A stretch of 64,000 nucleotides of DNA from NCBI GenBank assembly GCA_016183615.1, contig JACPEG010000045.1:1-64000 (forward strand). The letters run 5' to 3'. Below the pieces are notes generated by a model. That model did no database searches. It had not been told where the DNA came from and saw only the letters and a program-made list of their open reading frames with translations. The stretch is from Betaproteobacteria bacterium (GTDB lineage: Bacteria > Pseudomonadota > Gammaproteobacteria > Burkholderiales > UBA6910). Shown in pieces: positions 36,872-45,183 of the stretch (position 1 is its first letter; every line of letters starts with the position of its first letter). A program made the translations under genes and the position numbers.

Positions 36872-37114
36872 ATGTGTCTGGCAATTCCGGCGCAGGTGGT
36901 GGAAATCAACGGCAGCGATCTTGCAATCGTGGACCTCGCCGGCGTGCGCAAGGAGATTTCGCTTTCGCTGGTGGACGGCGTGGAGCCGGGCGACTACGTG
37001 ATCGTCCACGTGGGCTACGCGCTGCAGAAGCTGGACGCCGAAGAGGCAGAACGGACGCTCGCGATGTTCGCAGAACTGGCTTCGGAATACGGCGCGCCGA
37101 GACCCGGGAGCTGA
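36872..37114 (+). CDS. hypC: hydrogenase chaperone HypC
   Basis: This 80-residue protein begins MCLAIPAQVVEINGSD; Cys2 carries the Fe(CN)2CO intermediate in a complex with HypD. It ends in the normal short helix (EEAERTLAMFAEL). It is the general maturation paralogue of hupF (29359). Confidence 0.95.
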   Translation: MCLAIPAQVVEINGSDLAIVDLAGVRKEISLSLVDGVEPGDYVIVHVGYALQKLDAEEAERTLAMFAELASEYGAPRPGS

Positions 37115-37119
37115 CCCCC

Positions 37120-37197
37120 ATGAATCATTCCCTGCTCTCCACTCACCGCTCCATGCTCTTTGCTCTCGACTCTCGGCTCTCGACTCTCGACTCATGA
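37120..37197 (+). CDS. short leader ORF coupled to hypD
   Basis: Twenty-five codons start at ATG 37120, with GGGAG upstream, and end in a TGA that overlaps the hypD ATG (ATGA). The second half is encoded by a heptanucleotide repeat. hypD itself has no Shine-Dalgarno, so it may depend on ribosomes that finish this frame. The peptide has no recognisable function. Confidence 0.4.
   Translation: MNHSLLSTHRSMLFALDSRLSTLDS
37163..37190 (+). repeat. four tandem CTCTCGR heptamers before hypD
   Basis: CTCTCGA, CTCTCGG, CTCTCGA and CTCTCGA run in tandem and end 3 bp before the hypD ATG. A 7-bp unit shifts reading frame when copy number changes. See the leader ORF 37120-37197. Confidence 0.85.
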
Positions 37198-38321
37198 AAT
37201 ACATCGACGAATTCCGCGACGGACGGGTGGCGAAGGGCATCGCGGCAGCGATCCGTGCCGAGGCAGAGCCGGATCGCGGCTACCGCCTGATGGAATTCTG
37301 CGGCGGCCATACCCATGCCATTTCCCGCTACGGCCTCAGCGACCTGCTGCCGCAGAACCTGCGCATGATCCATGGTCCCGGCTGCCCGGTGTGCGTGCTG
37401 CCCATCGGGCGCATCGACAACGCCATCGAGCTGGCCACCACCCACCGGGCGATCCTCTGCACCTACGGCGATACGCTGCGGGTGCCCGCCTCGCAAGGAC
37501 TCTCCCTGATGAAGGCCAAGGCCCGCGGCGCCGACATTCGCATGGTGTACTCCAGCGCCGACTGCCTGAAGATCGCCAAAGAGAATCCGGCAAGGGAGGT
37601 GGTGTTCTTCGCCATCGGCTTCGAGACCACCACGCCCCCCACCGCCATCGCCATCAAGCAGGCGGAGGCCCTGGGGCTCGCCAACTTCTCGGTGTTCTGC
37701 AACCACGTGCTCACGCCCTCGGCGATCCAGAACATCCTGGAATCGCCCCAGGTGCGGGAGCTGGGCACGGTGCCGCTGGACGGCTTCATCGGCCCGGCCC
37801 ACGTCTCCACCGTGATCGGCAGCCGGCCCTACGAATTCTTCGCCGAGGAGTATCAAAAACCGGTGGTGATTGCGGGCTTCGAGCCCCTGGATGTAATGCA
37901 GGCGATCCTGATGCTCGTCCGCCAGCTGAACCAGGGCCGCTGCGAAGTGGAGAACGAGTTTTCCCGGGCGGTGACCCGGGAGGGCAACGAGAAGGCGAAG
38001 GCGCTGGTGGCGGAAGTGTTCGAGCTGCGGCGCTCCTTCGAGTGGCGGGGCCTGGGCGAAGTGCCCTACAGCGGGCTCAGGATCAAGGAGCGCTACCGCC
38101 AGTTCGACGCCGAGGCGCGCTTCGGCATCAGCTATCGCCGGGTGGACGACAACAAGGCCTGCGAGTGCGGCGCGATCCTCAGAGGCGTGAAGCAGCCCCG
38201 GGACTGCAAGCTGTTCGGCACCGTGTGCACGCCCGAGAACCCCATGGGCTCGTGCATGGTGTCCTCGGAGGGCGCCTGCGCCGCCCACTATACCTACGGC
38301 CGCTACAAGGAGGTGGCTTGA
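37194..38321 (+). CDS. hypD: Fe-S scaffold protein HypD
   Basis: This 375-residue [4Fe-4S] protein assembles the Fe(CN)2CO unit with HypC. It has FCGGHTHAISRYGLSDLLP, the redox motif GPGCPVCVLP, GFETTTPPTA and, at the C-terminus, the cluster ligands in ACECGAILRG, CKLFGTVCTPENP and CMVSSEGAC. The start is set by the family N-terminus MKYIDEFRDG. No Shine-Dalgarno is visible because the upstream bases are a heptamer repeat. The stop overlaps hypE (TGATG). Confidence 0.96.
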   Translation: MKYIDEFRDGRVAKGIAAAIRAEAEPDRGYRLMEFCGGHTHAISRYGLSDLLPQNLRMIHGPGCPVCVLPIGRIDNAIELATTHRAILCTYGDTLRVPASQGLSLMKAKARGADIRMVYSSADCLKIAKENPAREVVFFAIGFETTTPPTAIAIKQAEALGLANFSVFCNHVLTPSAIQNILESPQVRELGTVPLDGFIGPAHVSTVIGSRPYEFFAEEYQKPVVIAGFEPLDVMQAILMLVRQLNQGRCEVENEFSRAVTREGNEKAKALVAEVFELRRSFEWRGLGEVPYSGLRIKERYRQFDAEARFGISYRRVDDNKACECGAILRGVKQPRDCKLFGTVCTPENPMGSCMVSSEGACAAHYTYGRYKEVA

Positions 38322-39370
38322 TGGGCGAAGTGAAACGGGGCTATGTGCGGCCCGTGGATTTCCGGCACGGCCGGGTGGACATGAGCCACGGCAGCGGCGG
38401 GCGCGCCATGGCGCAGCTGATCGAAGAGCTGTTCCTCGCCGCCTTCGACAACGAGTGGCTGCGGCAGATGAACGACCAGGCCTGCTTCGCGGTCACCACC
38501 GGCCGCATGGTGATGGCCACCGACAGTCACGTGGTGTCGCCGCTGTTTTTCCCCGGCGGCGACATCGGCTGCCTGTCGGTTCACGGCACCATCAACGACG
38601 TGGCCATGAGCGGGGCGAGGCCGCTTTACCTCTCGGCGAGCTTCATCCTGGAGGAAGGCTTTCCGCTGGCGGACCTGAAGCGCATCGTCCAGTCCATGGC
38701 CGATGCCGCCATGGGGGCGGGCGTGCCGGTCATCACCGGGGATACCAAGGTGGTGGAAAGCGGAAAGGGCGACGGCGTGTTCATCACCACCACCGGCGTG
38801 GGCGTGGTGCCGGACGGCATCGAGATATCGGGCGACCGGGCCCAGCCCGGGGACGCGATCCTGGTTTCCGGCAACCTGGGGGACCACGGCGTCGCCATCA
38901 TGTCCCAACGCGAAAATCTTTCCTTCGCCACCGCGGTGCAATCCGACACGGCGGCGCTCCACGGGCTGGTGGCCCACATGCTCGCGGCGGTGACCGATAT
39001 CCATTGCCTGCGGGACCCGACCCGCGGCGGGCTCGCCACCACGCTGAACGAGATCGCCCGGCAATCCGGGGTCGGGATGCGGCTCAGGGAAGCGGCGCTG
39101 CCGGTGCGGCCGGAGGTGGAGGCGGCCTGCGAGTTTCTCGGTCTCGATCCCCTGTACGTGGCGAACGAGGGCAAGCTCGTCGCCATCTGCCCCAGGGAAC
39201 AGGCCCAGGCGCTGCTCGCGGCGATGCGGGCCCATCCGCTGGGGATGAACGCCGCCGTCATCGGCGAGGTGGTGGAGGACCCGCGCCACTTCGTGCAGAT
39301 GGAAACCCGCTTCGGCGGCAACCGCATGGTGGACTGGCTCAGCGGCGAGCAGTTGCCGCGGATATGCTGA
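38321..39370 (+). CDS. hypE: hydrogenase maturation protein HypE
   Basis: This 349-residue AIR-synthase-like protein dehydrates the thiocarbamate to thiocyanate on its C-terminal Cys. It begins with the MSHGSGGRAMAQLIEELF motif and has HGTINDVAMSGARPLYLS, GDTKVVESGKGDGVFITTTG and DPTRGGLATTLNEIA. The last residues are PRIC; the terminal Cys is the acceptor. It starts at the base shared with the hypD stop and ends overlapping hypX. Confidence 0.96.
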   Translation: MGEVKRGYVRPVDFRHGRVDMSHGSGGRAMAQLIEELFLAAFDNEWLRQMNDQACFAVTTGRMVMATDSHVVSPLFFPGGDIGCLSVHGTINDVAMSGARPLYLSASFILEEGFPLADLKRIVQSMADAAMGAGVPVITGDTKVVESGKGDGVFITTTGVGVVPDGIEISGDRAQPGDAILVSGNLGDHGVAIMSQRENLSFATAVQSDTAALHGLVAHMLAAVTDIHCLRDPTRGGLATTLNEIARQSGVGMRLREAALPVRPEVEAACEFLGLDPLYVANEGKLVAICPREQAQALLAAMRAHPLGMNAAVIGEVVEDPRHFVQMETRFGGNRMVDWLSGEQLPRIC

Positions 39371-41166
39371 TGAAAATCCTGTTCCTCACCCACAGCTTCA
39401 ACAGCCTGGCCCAGCGCCTCTTCGTGGAGCTGACCGAGCGCGGGCACCAGGTCTCCATCGAGTTCGACGTGAACGACCGGGTGAGCGAGGAGGCGGTGGA
39501 ACTCTTCAGGCCCGATCTTATATTGGCCCCGTTCCTGAAGCGCGCGATTCCCGAGTCCATCTGGAAGCGCCACGTGTGCATCGTGCTGCATCCGGGAATT
39601 CCGGGGGACCGCGGGCCCTCGGCTCTCGACTGGGCGATTCTCGGCGGCGAAACCGAGTGGGGCGTCATCGCGCTGCAAGCGGCGGCGGAGATGGACGCCG
39701 GCGACGTCTGGGCGACCGCGCGCTTTCCCATGCGCGCAGCCCGCAAGAGCAGCCTCTACCGCAACGAGGTGACCGAGGCCGCGGTCACGGCACTGCTCAC
39801 CGCGGTGGAGCGCTTTGCCTCCGGGGCCTTCAGGCCCGAGCCGCTGGATTACGGCAAGCCGGAGGTGCGCGGCCGGCTGCAGCCGCTCATGACGCAGCAG
39901 GACCGCGCCGTCGACTGGTCCGCGGACACCACCGCCGCCGTTGTCCGGAAAATCCGCAGCGCCGACGGCTTCCCCGGCGTGCTCGATATGCTCTTCGACG
40001 AACCTTATTTCCTGTTCAATGCCTTCGAAGAAAGGACGTTGTGGGGTGGCGCGCCGGGCCAGATCATCGCCACTCGCCACGGCGCGATTCTGCGCGCCAC
40101 CGTGGACGGGGCAGTGTGGATCACCCATCTCAAAAAGAAACCCGTGGGCAGCGAGCCCACGTTCAAGCTGCCGGCCGCGACGGTCCTGGGCGAGAAACTT
40201 GCCGGCGTCCCGGAATCCGCGCTGCCGGCGCTGCCCGCGGTTCACCCTCACCCCGGCCCTCTCCCGCCAGCGGGAGAGGGGGAAAAGACGTGGCGCGACA
40301 TCTGGTACGAGGAAAAAAACGGGGTCGGGTACCTCCACTTCGATTTCTACAATGGCGCCATGGGGACGGAAGACTGCGCGCGGCTGCGCGCGGCGCTGCT
40401 GGAGGCGCGCCAGCGCCCGACCCGGGTGCTGGTCCTGAGGGGCGGGGCAGACTTCTGGAGCAACGGCATCCATCTCAACCTGATCGAGGTGGCGGCGAGC
40501 CCGGCCGACGAATCCTGGCGCAACATCAACGCCATGGACGATCTCACCGAAGCGATCCTCACCACCGATGAAAAGATCACCATTGCGGCGCTTCAGGGCA
40601 ATGCGGGAGCGGGCGGCGTGTTCCTGGCGCTCGCCGCCGACCGGGTGTTCGCACGACAGGGCATCGTCCTCAACCCCCACTACAAGAGCATGGGAAACCT
40701 CTACGGCTCCGAGTACTGGACCTACCTGCTGCCGAAGCGGGTGGGCGATGACCAGACCCGGGCCATCACCCAGAACCGGCTGCCCATCGGCACTCCGGCC
40801 GCGAAACGGCTTGGACTCATCGACGACTGCTTCGGGCACGACATCGAAAGCTTCCGCCGCGGCGTCGAGGGGATCGCCGAAGCGCTCGCCGCGAGCCCCG
40901 ACCTGCCGCGCCTGCTTGCGGACAAGGCACAACGGCGGCGCAGCGACGAGGCGGAAAAGCCCCTCGCCCGCTACCGGGAGGAGGAGCTTGCCCGCATGAA
41001 GCTCAATTTCTACGGCTTCGACCCCAGCTATCACGTGGCCCGCCACAACTTCGTATACAAGGTGTGCCATTCGCGTACGCCGCTGCATCTTGCCCTGCAC
41101 CGCCGGCCGAAGTGGAAGCGGCCGGCAGCGCCCCGGAAGCAGGAAATCAAGGAGGTCGCATCATGA
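39370..41166 (+). CDS. hypX: HypX, CO-forming hydrogenase maturation enzyme
   Basis: This 598-residue two-domain enzyme converts formyl-tetrahydrofolate to CO for the active-site iron when cells grow in air. Residues 1-290 form the formyltransferase-like module (MKILFLTHSFNSLAQRLF, HPGIPGDRGPSALDWAILGG). Residues about 315-560 form the enoyl-CoA hydratase-like module (GGADFWSNGIHLNLIE, GNAGAGGVFLALAADRVF, YKSMGNLYGSEYWTYLLP). Between them lies an in-frame palindromic repeat encoding HPHPGPLPPAGEGE. I prefer the ATG at 39370 (ATGA overlap with hypE); 39364 is two codons earlier. Its presence fits the oxygen-tolerant HupS. Confidence 0.94.
   Translation: MKILFLTHSFNSLAQRLFVELTERGHQVSIEFDVNDRVSEEAVELFRPDLILAPFLKRAIPESIWKRHVCIVLHPGIPGDRGPSALDWAILGGETEWGVIALQAAAEMDAGDVWATARFPMRAARKSSLYRNEVTEAAVTALLTAVERFASGAFRPEPLDYGKPEVRGRLQPLMTQQDRAVDWSADTTAAVVRKIRSADGFPGVLDMLFDEPYFLFNAFEERTLWGGAPGQIIATRHGAILRATVDGAVWITHLKKKPVGSEPTFKLPAATVLGEKLAGVPESALPALPAVHPHPGPLPPAGEGEKTWRDIWYEEKNGVGYLHFDFYNGAMGTEDCARLRAALLEARQRPTRVLVLRGGADFWSNGIHLNLIEVAASPADESWRNINAMDDLTEAILTTDEKITIAALQGNAGAGGVFLALAADRVFARQGIVLNPHYKSMGNLYGSEYWTYLLPKRVGDDQTRAITQNRLPIGTPAAKRLGLIDDCFGHDIESFRRGVEGIAEALAASPDLPRLLADKAQRRRSDEAEKPLARYREEELARMKLNFYGFDPSYHVARHNFVYKVCHSRTPLHLALHRRPKWKRPAAPRKQEIKEVAS
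40257..40280. repeat. palindromic repeat inserted in frame in hypX
   Basis: CCCTCTCCCG and CGGGAGAGGG form a perfect 10-bp stem with loop CCAG. It is of the type usually found between genes, but here it is translated as PGPLPPAGEG at about residues 294-305, exactly in the linker between the two HypX domains. Confidence 0.8.
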
Positions 41167-42620
41167 ACCCAATGCCCACGGTCCTGGTGGTGGACGACGA
41201 AGTGCGCTCCCAGGAGGCGCTGCGCCGCACCCTGGAGGACGATTTCGAAGTGCTCACCGGCTCGGGTGCCGAGGAGGCCCTGGGGCTGATGGAGCGGGAA
41301 TCGGTGCAGGTGATCCTGTGCGACCAGCGCATGCCGGGCCAGACCGGAGTCTCCTTCCTCAAGCAGGTGCGCGAGCGCTGGCCCGACGCGGTGCGCATCA
41401 TCATCTCGGGCTACACCGACTCCGAGGACATCATCGCCGGCATCAACGACGCCGGGATCTACCAGTTCATCCTCAAGCCGTGGCAGCCGGAGGCGCTGCT
41501 GCTCGCCGTGAGGGGCGCCGCCAACGTGTACCGCCTGCAGCGGGAGAACGAGCGGCTGGGGCTGGAGCTGCGGGCCTCGGAGCCGGTGCTGCGCAAGCGG
41601 GTGGAAGCCAAGCGTTACGTGGCCCGCCAGGCGAGCGACGTGGACCGCCTGGCCCGCTCCCCCGACAGCCCCCTGAATGCCCTGTGCGATACGGTAAAGC
41701 GGGTCTCCCGCTACGACATCCCGATCCTGCTCACCGGAGAATCCGGCACCGGCAAGGAGTTGCTGGCGCGCGCCATCCACTATCTCAGCAACCGCGCCGA
41801 AAAGGCCTTCGTGGTGGAGAACTGCGCGGCGCTTCCCGACCAGCTGCTGGAGTCGGAACTGTTCGGCCACAAGCGCGGCGCTTATACCGGCGCCTATGAG
41901 GACCGGGTCGGCCTGTTCCAGCAGGCCGACGGCGGCACCATATTCCTCGACGAGATCGGCGAGACCTCGGCGGCGTTTCAGGTGAAGCTCTTGCGGGCGC
42001 TGCAGGAAGGCGAGATCCGCCCGGTGGGAAGCTCGCGCCCGCTTTCGGTCAACGTGCGGGTGATTTCCGCCACCAACCGGGACCTGGAGCAGGACGTGCG
42101 CAGCGGCCGCTTTCGGGAAGACCTGTATTACCGGCTCGCCACCCTCACCCTGCACCTGCCGCCGCTGCGGGCCCGGCCCATGGACATTCCGTTGATCGCC
42201 AACCGGGTGCTGGAGCAGGCGATGCTGGCCCTGGGCAAGTCCTCCGAGGGCTTCACGGAGGAAACCATGGAGTGCCTCACCGCCTACCGCTGGCCCGGGA
42301 ACGTGCGGGAGCTGCAGAACGAGATTTTCCGCATGCTGGCGCTGACCCACGGGCCAAAGCTGGGTGCCGAGCTGCTGTCGAGCCGGGTGCTGCAGGCCGG
42401 CGCCGAGGAGGAGGAAGAGGATCTGGGCCTGATCGCCGCGGCCAACGGCAGCCTGCGGGACCGCCTGGAGGTGCTGGAGGCGCGGCTGCTCAAGGAAACC
42501 CTGATCCGCCATCGCTGGAACAAGACCAAGGCGGCAAACGAACTGGGCCTGTCGAGGGTGGGCCTGCGGAGCAAGCTCTCGCGCTACGGGCTGGAAAGGA
42601 AGAACGGAAATGGCCAATGA
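41163..42620 (+). CDS. hoxA: NtrC-type response regulator HoxA/HupR
   Basis: This 485-residue sigma-54 activator controls hydrogenase genes. Domains: receiver (about 5-120, phospho-acceptor Asp54 in VILCDQRMPG), AAA+ (about 165-400; Walker A GESGTGKE at 192-199, sigma-54 loop GAYTGA at 239-244, GTIFLDEIGE, YRWPGNVREL), and a Fis-type HTH (WNKTKAANELGLSRVGLRSKL). The loop has Tyr in place of the common Phe, a tolerated variant. In Cupriavidus, HoxA is active unphosphorylated and is switched off by HoxJ when H2 is absent. It overlaps hypX and hoxB. Confidence 0.95.
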   Translation: MNPMPTVLVVDDEVRSQEALRRTLEDDFEVLTGSGAEEALGLMERESVQVILCDQRMPGQTGVSFLKQVRERWPDAVRIIISGYTDSEDIIAGINDAGIYQFILKPWQPEALLLAVRGAANVYRLQRENERLGLELRASEPVLRKRVEAKRYVARQASDVDRLARSPDSPLNALCDTVKRVSRYDIPILLTGESGTGKELLARAIHYLSNRAEKAFVVENCAALPDQLLESELFGHKRGAYTGAYEDRVGLFQQADGGTIFLDEIGETSAAFQVKLLRALQEGEIRPVGSSRPLSVNVRVISATNRDLEQDVRSGRFREDLYYRLATLTLHLPPLRARPMDIPLIANRVLEQAMLALGKSSEGFTEETMECLTAYRWPGNVRELQNEIFRMLALTHGPKLGAELLSSRVLQAGAEEEEEDLGLIAAANGSLRDRLEVLEARLLKETLIRHRWNKTKAANELGLSRVGLRSKLSRYGLERKNGNGQ

Positions 42621-43617
42621 GCTGAATGTCCTCTGGCTGCAATCCGGCGGTTGCGGCGGCTGCACCATGTCCTGGCTGTGCGCCGATTCGCGCAACCTGT
42701 TCGAATCGCTGCGGGCGGCCGGCATCGAGCTGCTGTGGCATCCCGCGCTCTCGGAGCAGACCGGCGCCGAGGCGCTGGAGATACTCCGGCGCTGCGCCGG
42801 GGGCGAGACGCGCCTCGACGTGCTGTGCGTCGAAGGCTCGCTGCTGCGCGGGCCCAACGGCAGCGGTCGCTTCCACATGCTCTCGGGCAGCGGCGAGCCC
42901 ATGATCCACTGGGTGAAGCGGCTCGCCGCCGTGGCGCGCCATACCGTGGCCGTGGGCACCTGCGCCGCCTACGGTGGCATCACCGCCGCGGGTGACAACC
43001 CTTCCGACGCCTGCGGCCTGCAGTATGAAGGGGAGCTGCAAGGCGGGCTGCTGGGCGCCGGCTATCGCGCGGGCGCCGGGCTCCCCGTCATCAACGTCGC
43101 GGGCTGCCCCACCCACCCGGGCTGGGTGGTGGACACGCTGATGACGCTGGCGCTGGGCGATCTCGCCGAAAAGGACCTGGACTCCCTGGGCCGACCCCGC
43201 TTCTACGCCGATCACCTGGTGCACCATGGCTGCCCGCGCAACGAGTATTACGAATTCAAGGCCAGCGCCCACAAGCCCTCGGACCTGGGCTGCATGATGG
43301 AGAACCTGGGCTGCAAGGGAACGCAAGCCCACGCCGACTGCAACACCCGGCTGTGGAACGGCAGCGGCTCCTGCCTGCGCGGCGGCTATCCGTGCATCAG
43401 CTGTACCGAGCCGGGGTTCGAGGAGCCGGGGCATCCCTTCGCCATGACGCCCAAGGTGGCGGGAATTCCCATCGCGCTGCCCACCGACATGCCCAAGGCC
43501 TGGTTCGTGGCGCTGGCGGCGCTGTCCAAGTCGGCGACGCCGCGGCGGGTGCGGGAAAACGCCATCGCCGATCACCCGGTGGTGAAGCCCGCGGTACGCA
43601 GGACGGGGCTCAAATGA
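42610..43617 (+). CDS. hoxB: H2-sensing (regulatory) hydrogenase small subunit
   Basis: This 335-residue HoxB/HupU subunit lacks the Tat signal and begins directly with NVLWLQSGGCGGCTMSWLCA, so the sensor stays in the cytoplasm. Cluster cysteines are in GGCGGC, VGTCAAYGG, VAGCPTHPGW and the C-terminal CISCTEPGF region. It partners HoxC. It overlaps hoxA by 11 bp and hoxC by 4 bp. Confidence 0.95.
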   Translation: MANELNVLWLQSGGCGGCTMSWLCADSRNLFESLRAAGIELLWHPALSEQTGAEALEILRRCAGGETRLDVLCVEGSLLRGPNGSGRFHMLSGSGEPMIHWVKRLAAVARHTVAVGTCAAYGGITAAGDNPSDACGLQYEGELQGGLLGAGYRAGAGLPVINVAGCPTHPGWVVDTLMTLALGDLAEKDLDSLGRPRFYADHLVHHGCPRNEYYEFKASAHKPSDLGCMMENLGCKGTQAHADCNTRLWNGSGSCLRGGYPCISCTEPGFEEPGHPFAMTPKVAGIPIALPTDMPKAWFVALAALSKSATPRRVRENAIADHPVVKPAVRRTGLK

Positions 43618-45062
43618 CCCGCCTCGTCGTCGGTCCGTTCAACCGCGTCGAGGGCGATCTCGAAGTGACGCTGGACATCGCCGGCGGCGCGGTGCGCTCG
43701 GCCCGGGTCAATTCCCCCATGTACCGGGGCTTCGAGCAGATCCTGCAGGGAAAGCATCCGCTCGATGCGCTGGTGCTGGCGCCGCGCATCTGCGGCATCT
43801 GCTCGGTGTCCCAGTCCAGCGCCGCCGCTTATGCCCTGGAGCAGGCCATGGGGCTGGACGTCCCCGAGAACGGGCGCCTCGCCCGCAACCTGATCCTCGC
43901 CAACGAGAACGTGGCGGATCACTTCACCCACTTCTATCTCTTCTTCATGCCGGACTTCGCGCGCGAGGGCTACCGCGGCCGTGCCTGGTTCGAGGGCGCC
44001 GCCGGCCGCTTCAAGGCGGTGAGCGGCAGCGCGGCGGCGGATGCGGTGCCGGTGCGGGGGCGGTTCCTGGAAATCATGGGGACGCTGGCCGGCAAGTGGC
44101 CCCACACCCAGACCATCCAGCCGGGGGGCTCCAGCCGCCCGGTGGAAGCCTCGGAGAAGATCCACGTGTATGCGGTGCTCAAGGAGTTCCGCAGCTTTCT
44201 CGAGCACACCCTGTTCGGCGACCGGCTGGAGACCGTCGCCGGCCTGGACAGCATCGACGCCCTTGAACTCTGGGCCGCAGCGCGGCCCGCGAACGGCAGC
44301 GATTTCGCCCTGTTCCTGCGCATCGCCAACGATCTGAAGCTCGAAAAGCTCGGGCGCGCTTATGACCGCTTCCTGAGCTACGGCGCCTATCCCCAGGGGA
44401 ACGGCCGCTGGTTCCGGGCCGGGGTGTGGGACGGCAAGTCCCGGGAGCTGCGGCTGGACGCGATCACCGAGGATCTGGCCTCCAGCTGGCTCGCGGGGCC
44501 CGAGGCGCCCCGGCATCCGGCCCAGGGCATAACCCTGCCCACCGAAGACAAGCCCGCGGCCTATTCCTGGTGCAAGGCGCCGCGCCTGGCGGGCCGGCCC
44601 ATGGAAACCGGGGCGCTGGCGCGCCAGGTGGTGAGCGGGCACCCGCTGGTGCGCGACTTGGTGAAGCGCGGCGGCGGCAACGTGAAAAGCCGGGTGGTGG
44701 CGCGGCTGCTGGAGATCGCCCTGGTGGTGCCCGCCATGGAGCAATGGGTGCGGGCGCTCAAGCCCGACCAGCCCTTCTGCAGCCACGGCGAGCTGCCGGA
44801 GGAAGCGCAGTGCGCGGGCCTTGCGGAATCGGCCCGGGGCAGCCTCGGCCACTGGGTCGAAATCGCCAACGGCCGCATCCACAACTACCAGATCGTGTCG
44901 CCCACCACCTGGAATTTTTCGCCCCGGGACCGCGAGGGCACGCCCGGTCCCCTGGAGCAGGCCCTGGAAGGCACGCCGGTGAACGCCGGAGAGACTACGC
45001 CGCTGGCGGTGCAGCACGTAGTGCGCTCCTTCGATCCGTGCATGGTGTGTACCGTGCATTGA
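43614..45062 (+). CDS. hoxC: H2-sensing (regulatory) hydrogenase large subunit
   Basis: This 482-residue NiFe sensor subunit has nickel ligands in RICGICSVSQSS (replacing the GVCTGTH of HupL) and DPCMVCTVH. The protein ends at that His, so there is no tail and no need for protease cleavage, as in characterised HoxC/HupV. It binds H2 in an O2-insensitive way and signals to HoxJ. I use the ATG at 43614, since the frame upstream is antiparallel noise over hoxB. Confidence 0.95.
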   Translation: MTRLVVGPFNRVEGDLEVTLDIAGGAVRSARVNSPMYRGFEQILQGKHPLDALVLAPRICGICSVSQSSAAAYALEQAMGLDVPENGRLARNLILANENVADHFTHFYLFFMPDFAREGYRGRAWFEGAAGRFKAVSGSAAADAVPVRGRFLEIMGTLAGKWPHTQTIQPGGSSRPVEASEKIHVYAVLKEFRSFLEHTLFGDRLETVAGLDSIDALELWAAARPANGSDFALFLRIANDLKLEKLGRAYDRFLSYGAYPQGNGRWFRAGVWDGKSRELRLDAITEDLASSWLAGPEAPRHPAQGITLPTEDKPAAYSWCKAPRLAGRPMETGALARQVVSGHPLVRDLVKRGGGNVKSRVVARLLEIALVVPAMEQWVRALKPDQPFCSHGELPEEAQCAGLAESARGSLGHWVEIANGRIHNYQIVSPTTWNFSPRDREGTPGPLEQALEGTPVNAGETTPLAVQHVVRSFDPCMVCTVH

Positions 45063-45088
45063 AAATGCATTCCCACGTGCAGCGGGGT

Positions 45089-45138
45089 GTAGGAGTGGAT
45101 TCATCCCCGACCGGGGTCGCGAATGAATTCGCTCCTAC
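45089..45138. repeat. REP palindrome between hoxC and hoxJ
   Basis: GTAGGAGTGGATTCATCC at the left is mirrored by GAATGAATTCGCTCCTAC at the right. It is the same family as 36749-36850. Confidence 0.65.
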
Positions 45139-45183
45139 ACTGCTCGATTGAATTGAAAATGGAATTGGCCGGGGCATAAACCC

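Noticed and set aside
43353-43613. Upstream extension of hoxC
   Set aside because: It overlaps hoxB in another frame and has a Gly/Arg-rich composition; HoxC starts with TRLVVGPFNRVEGD right after the ATG at 43614.
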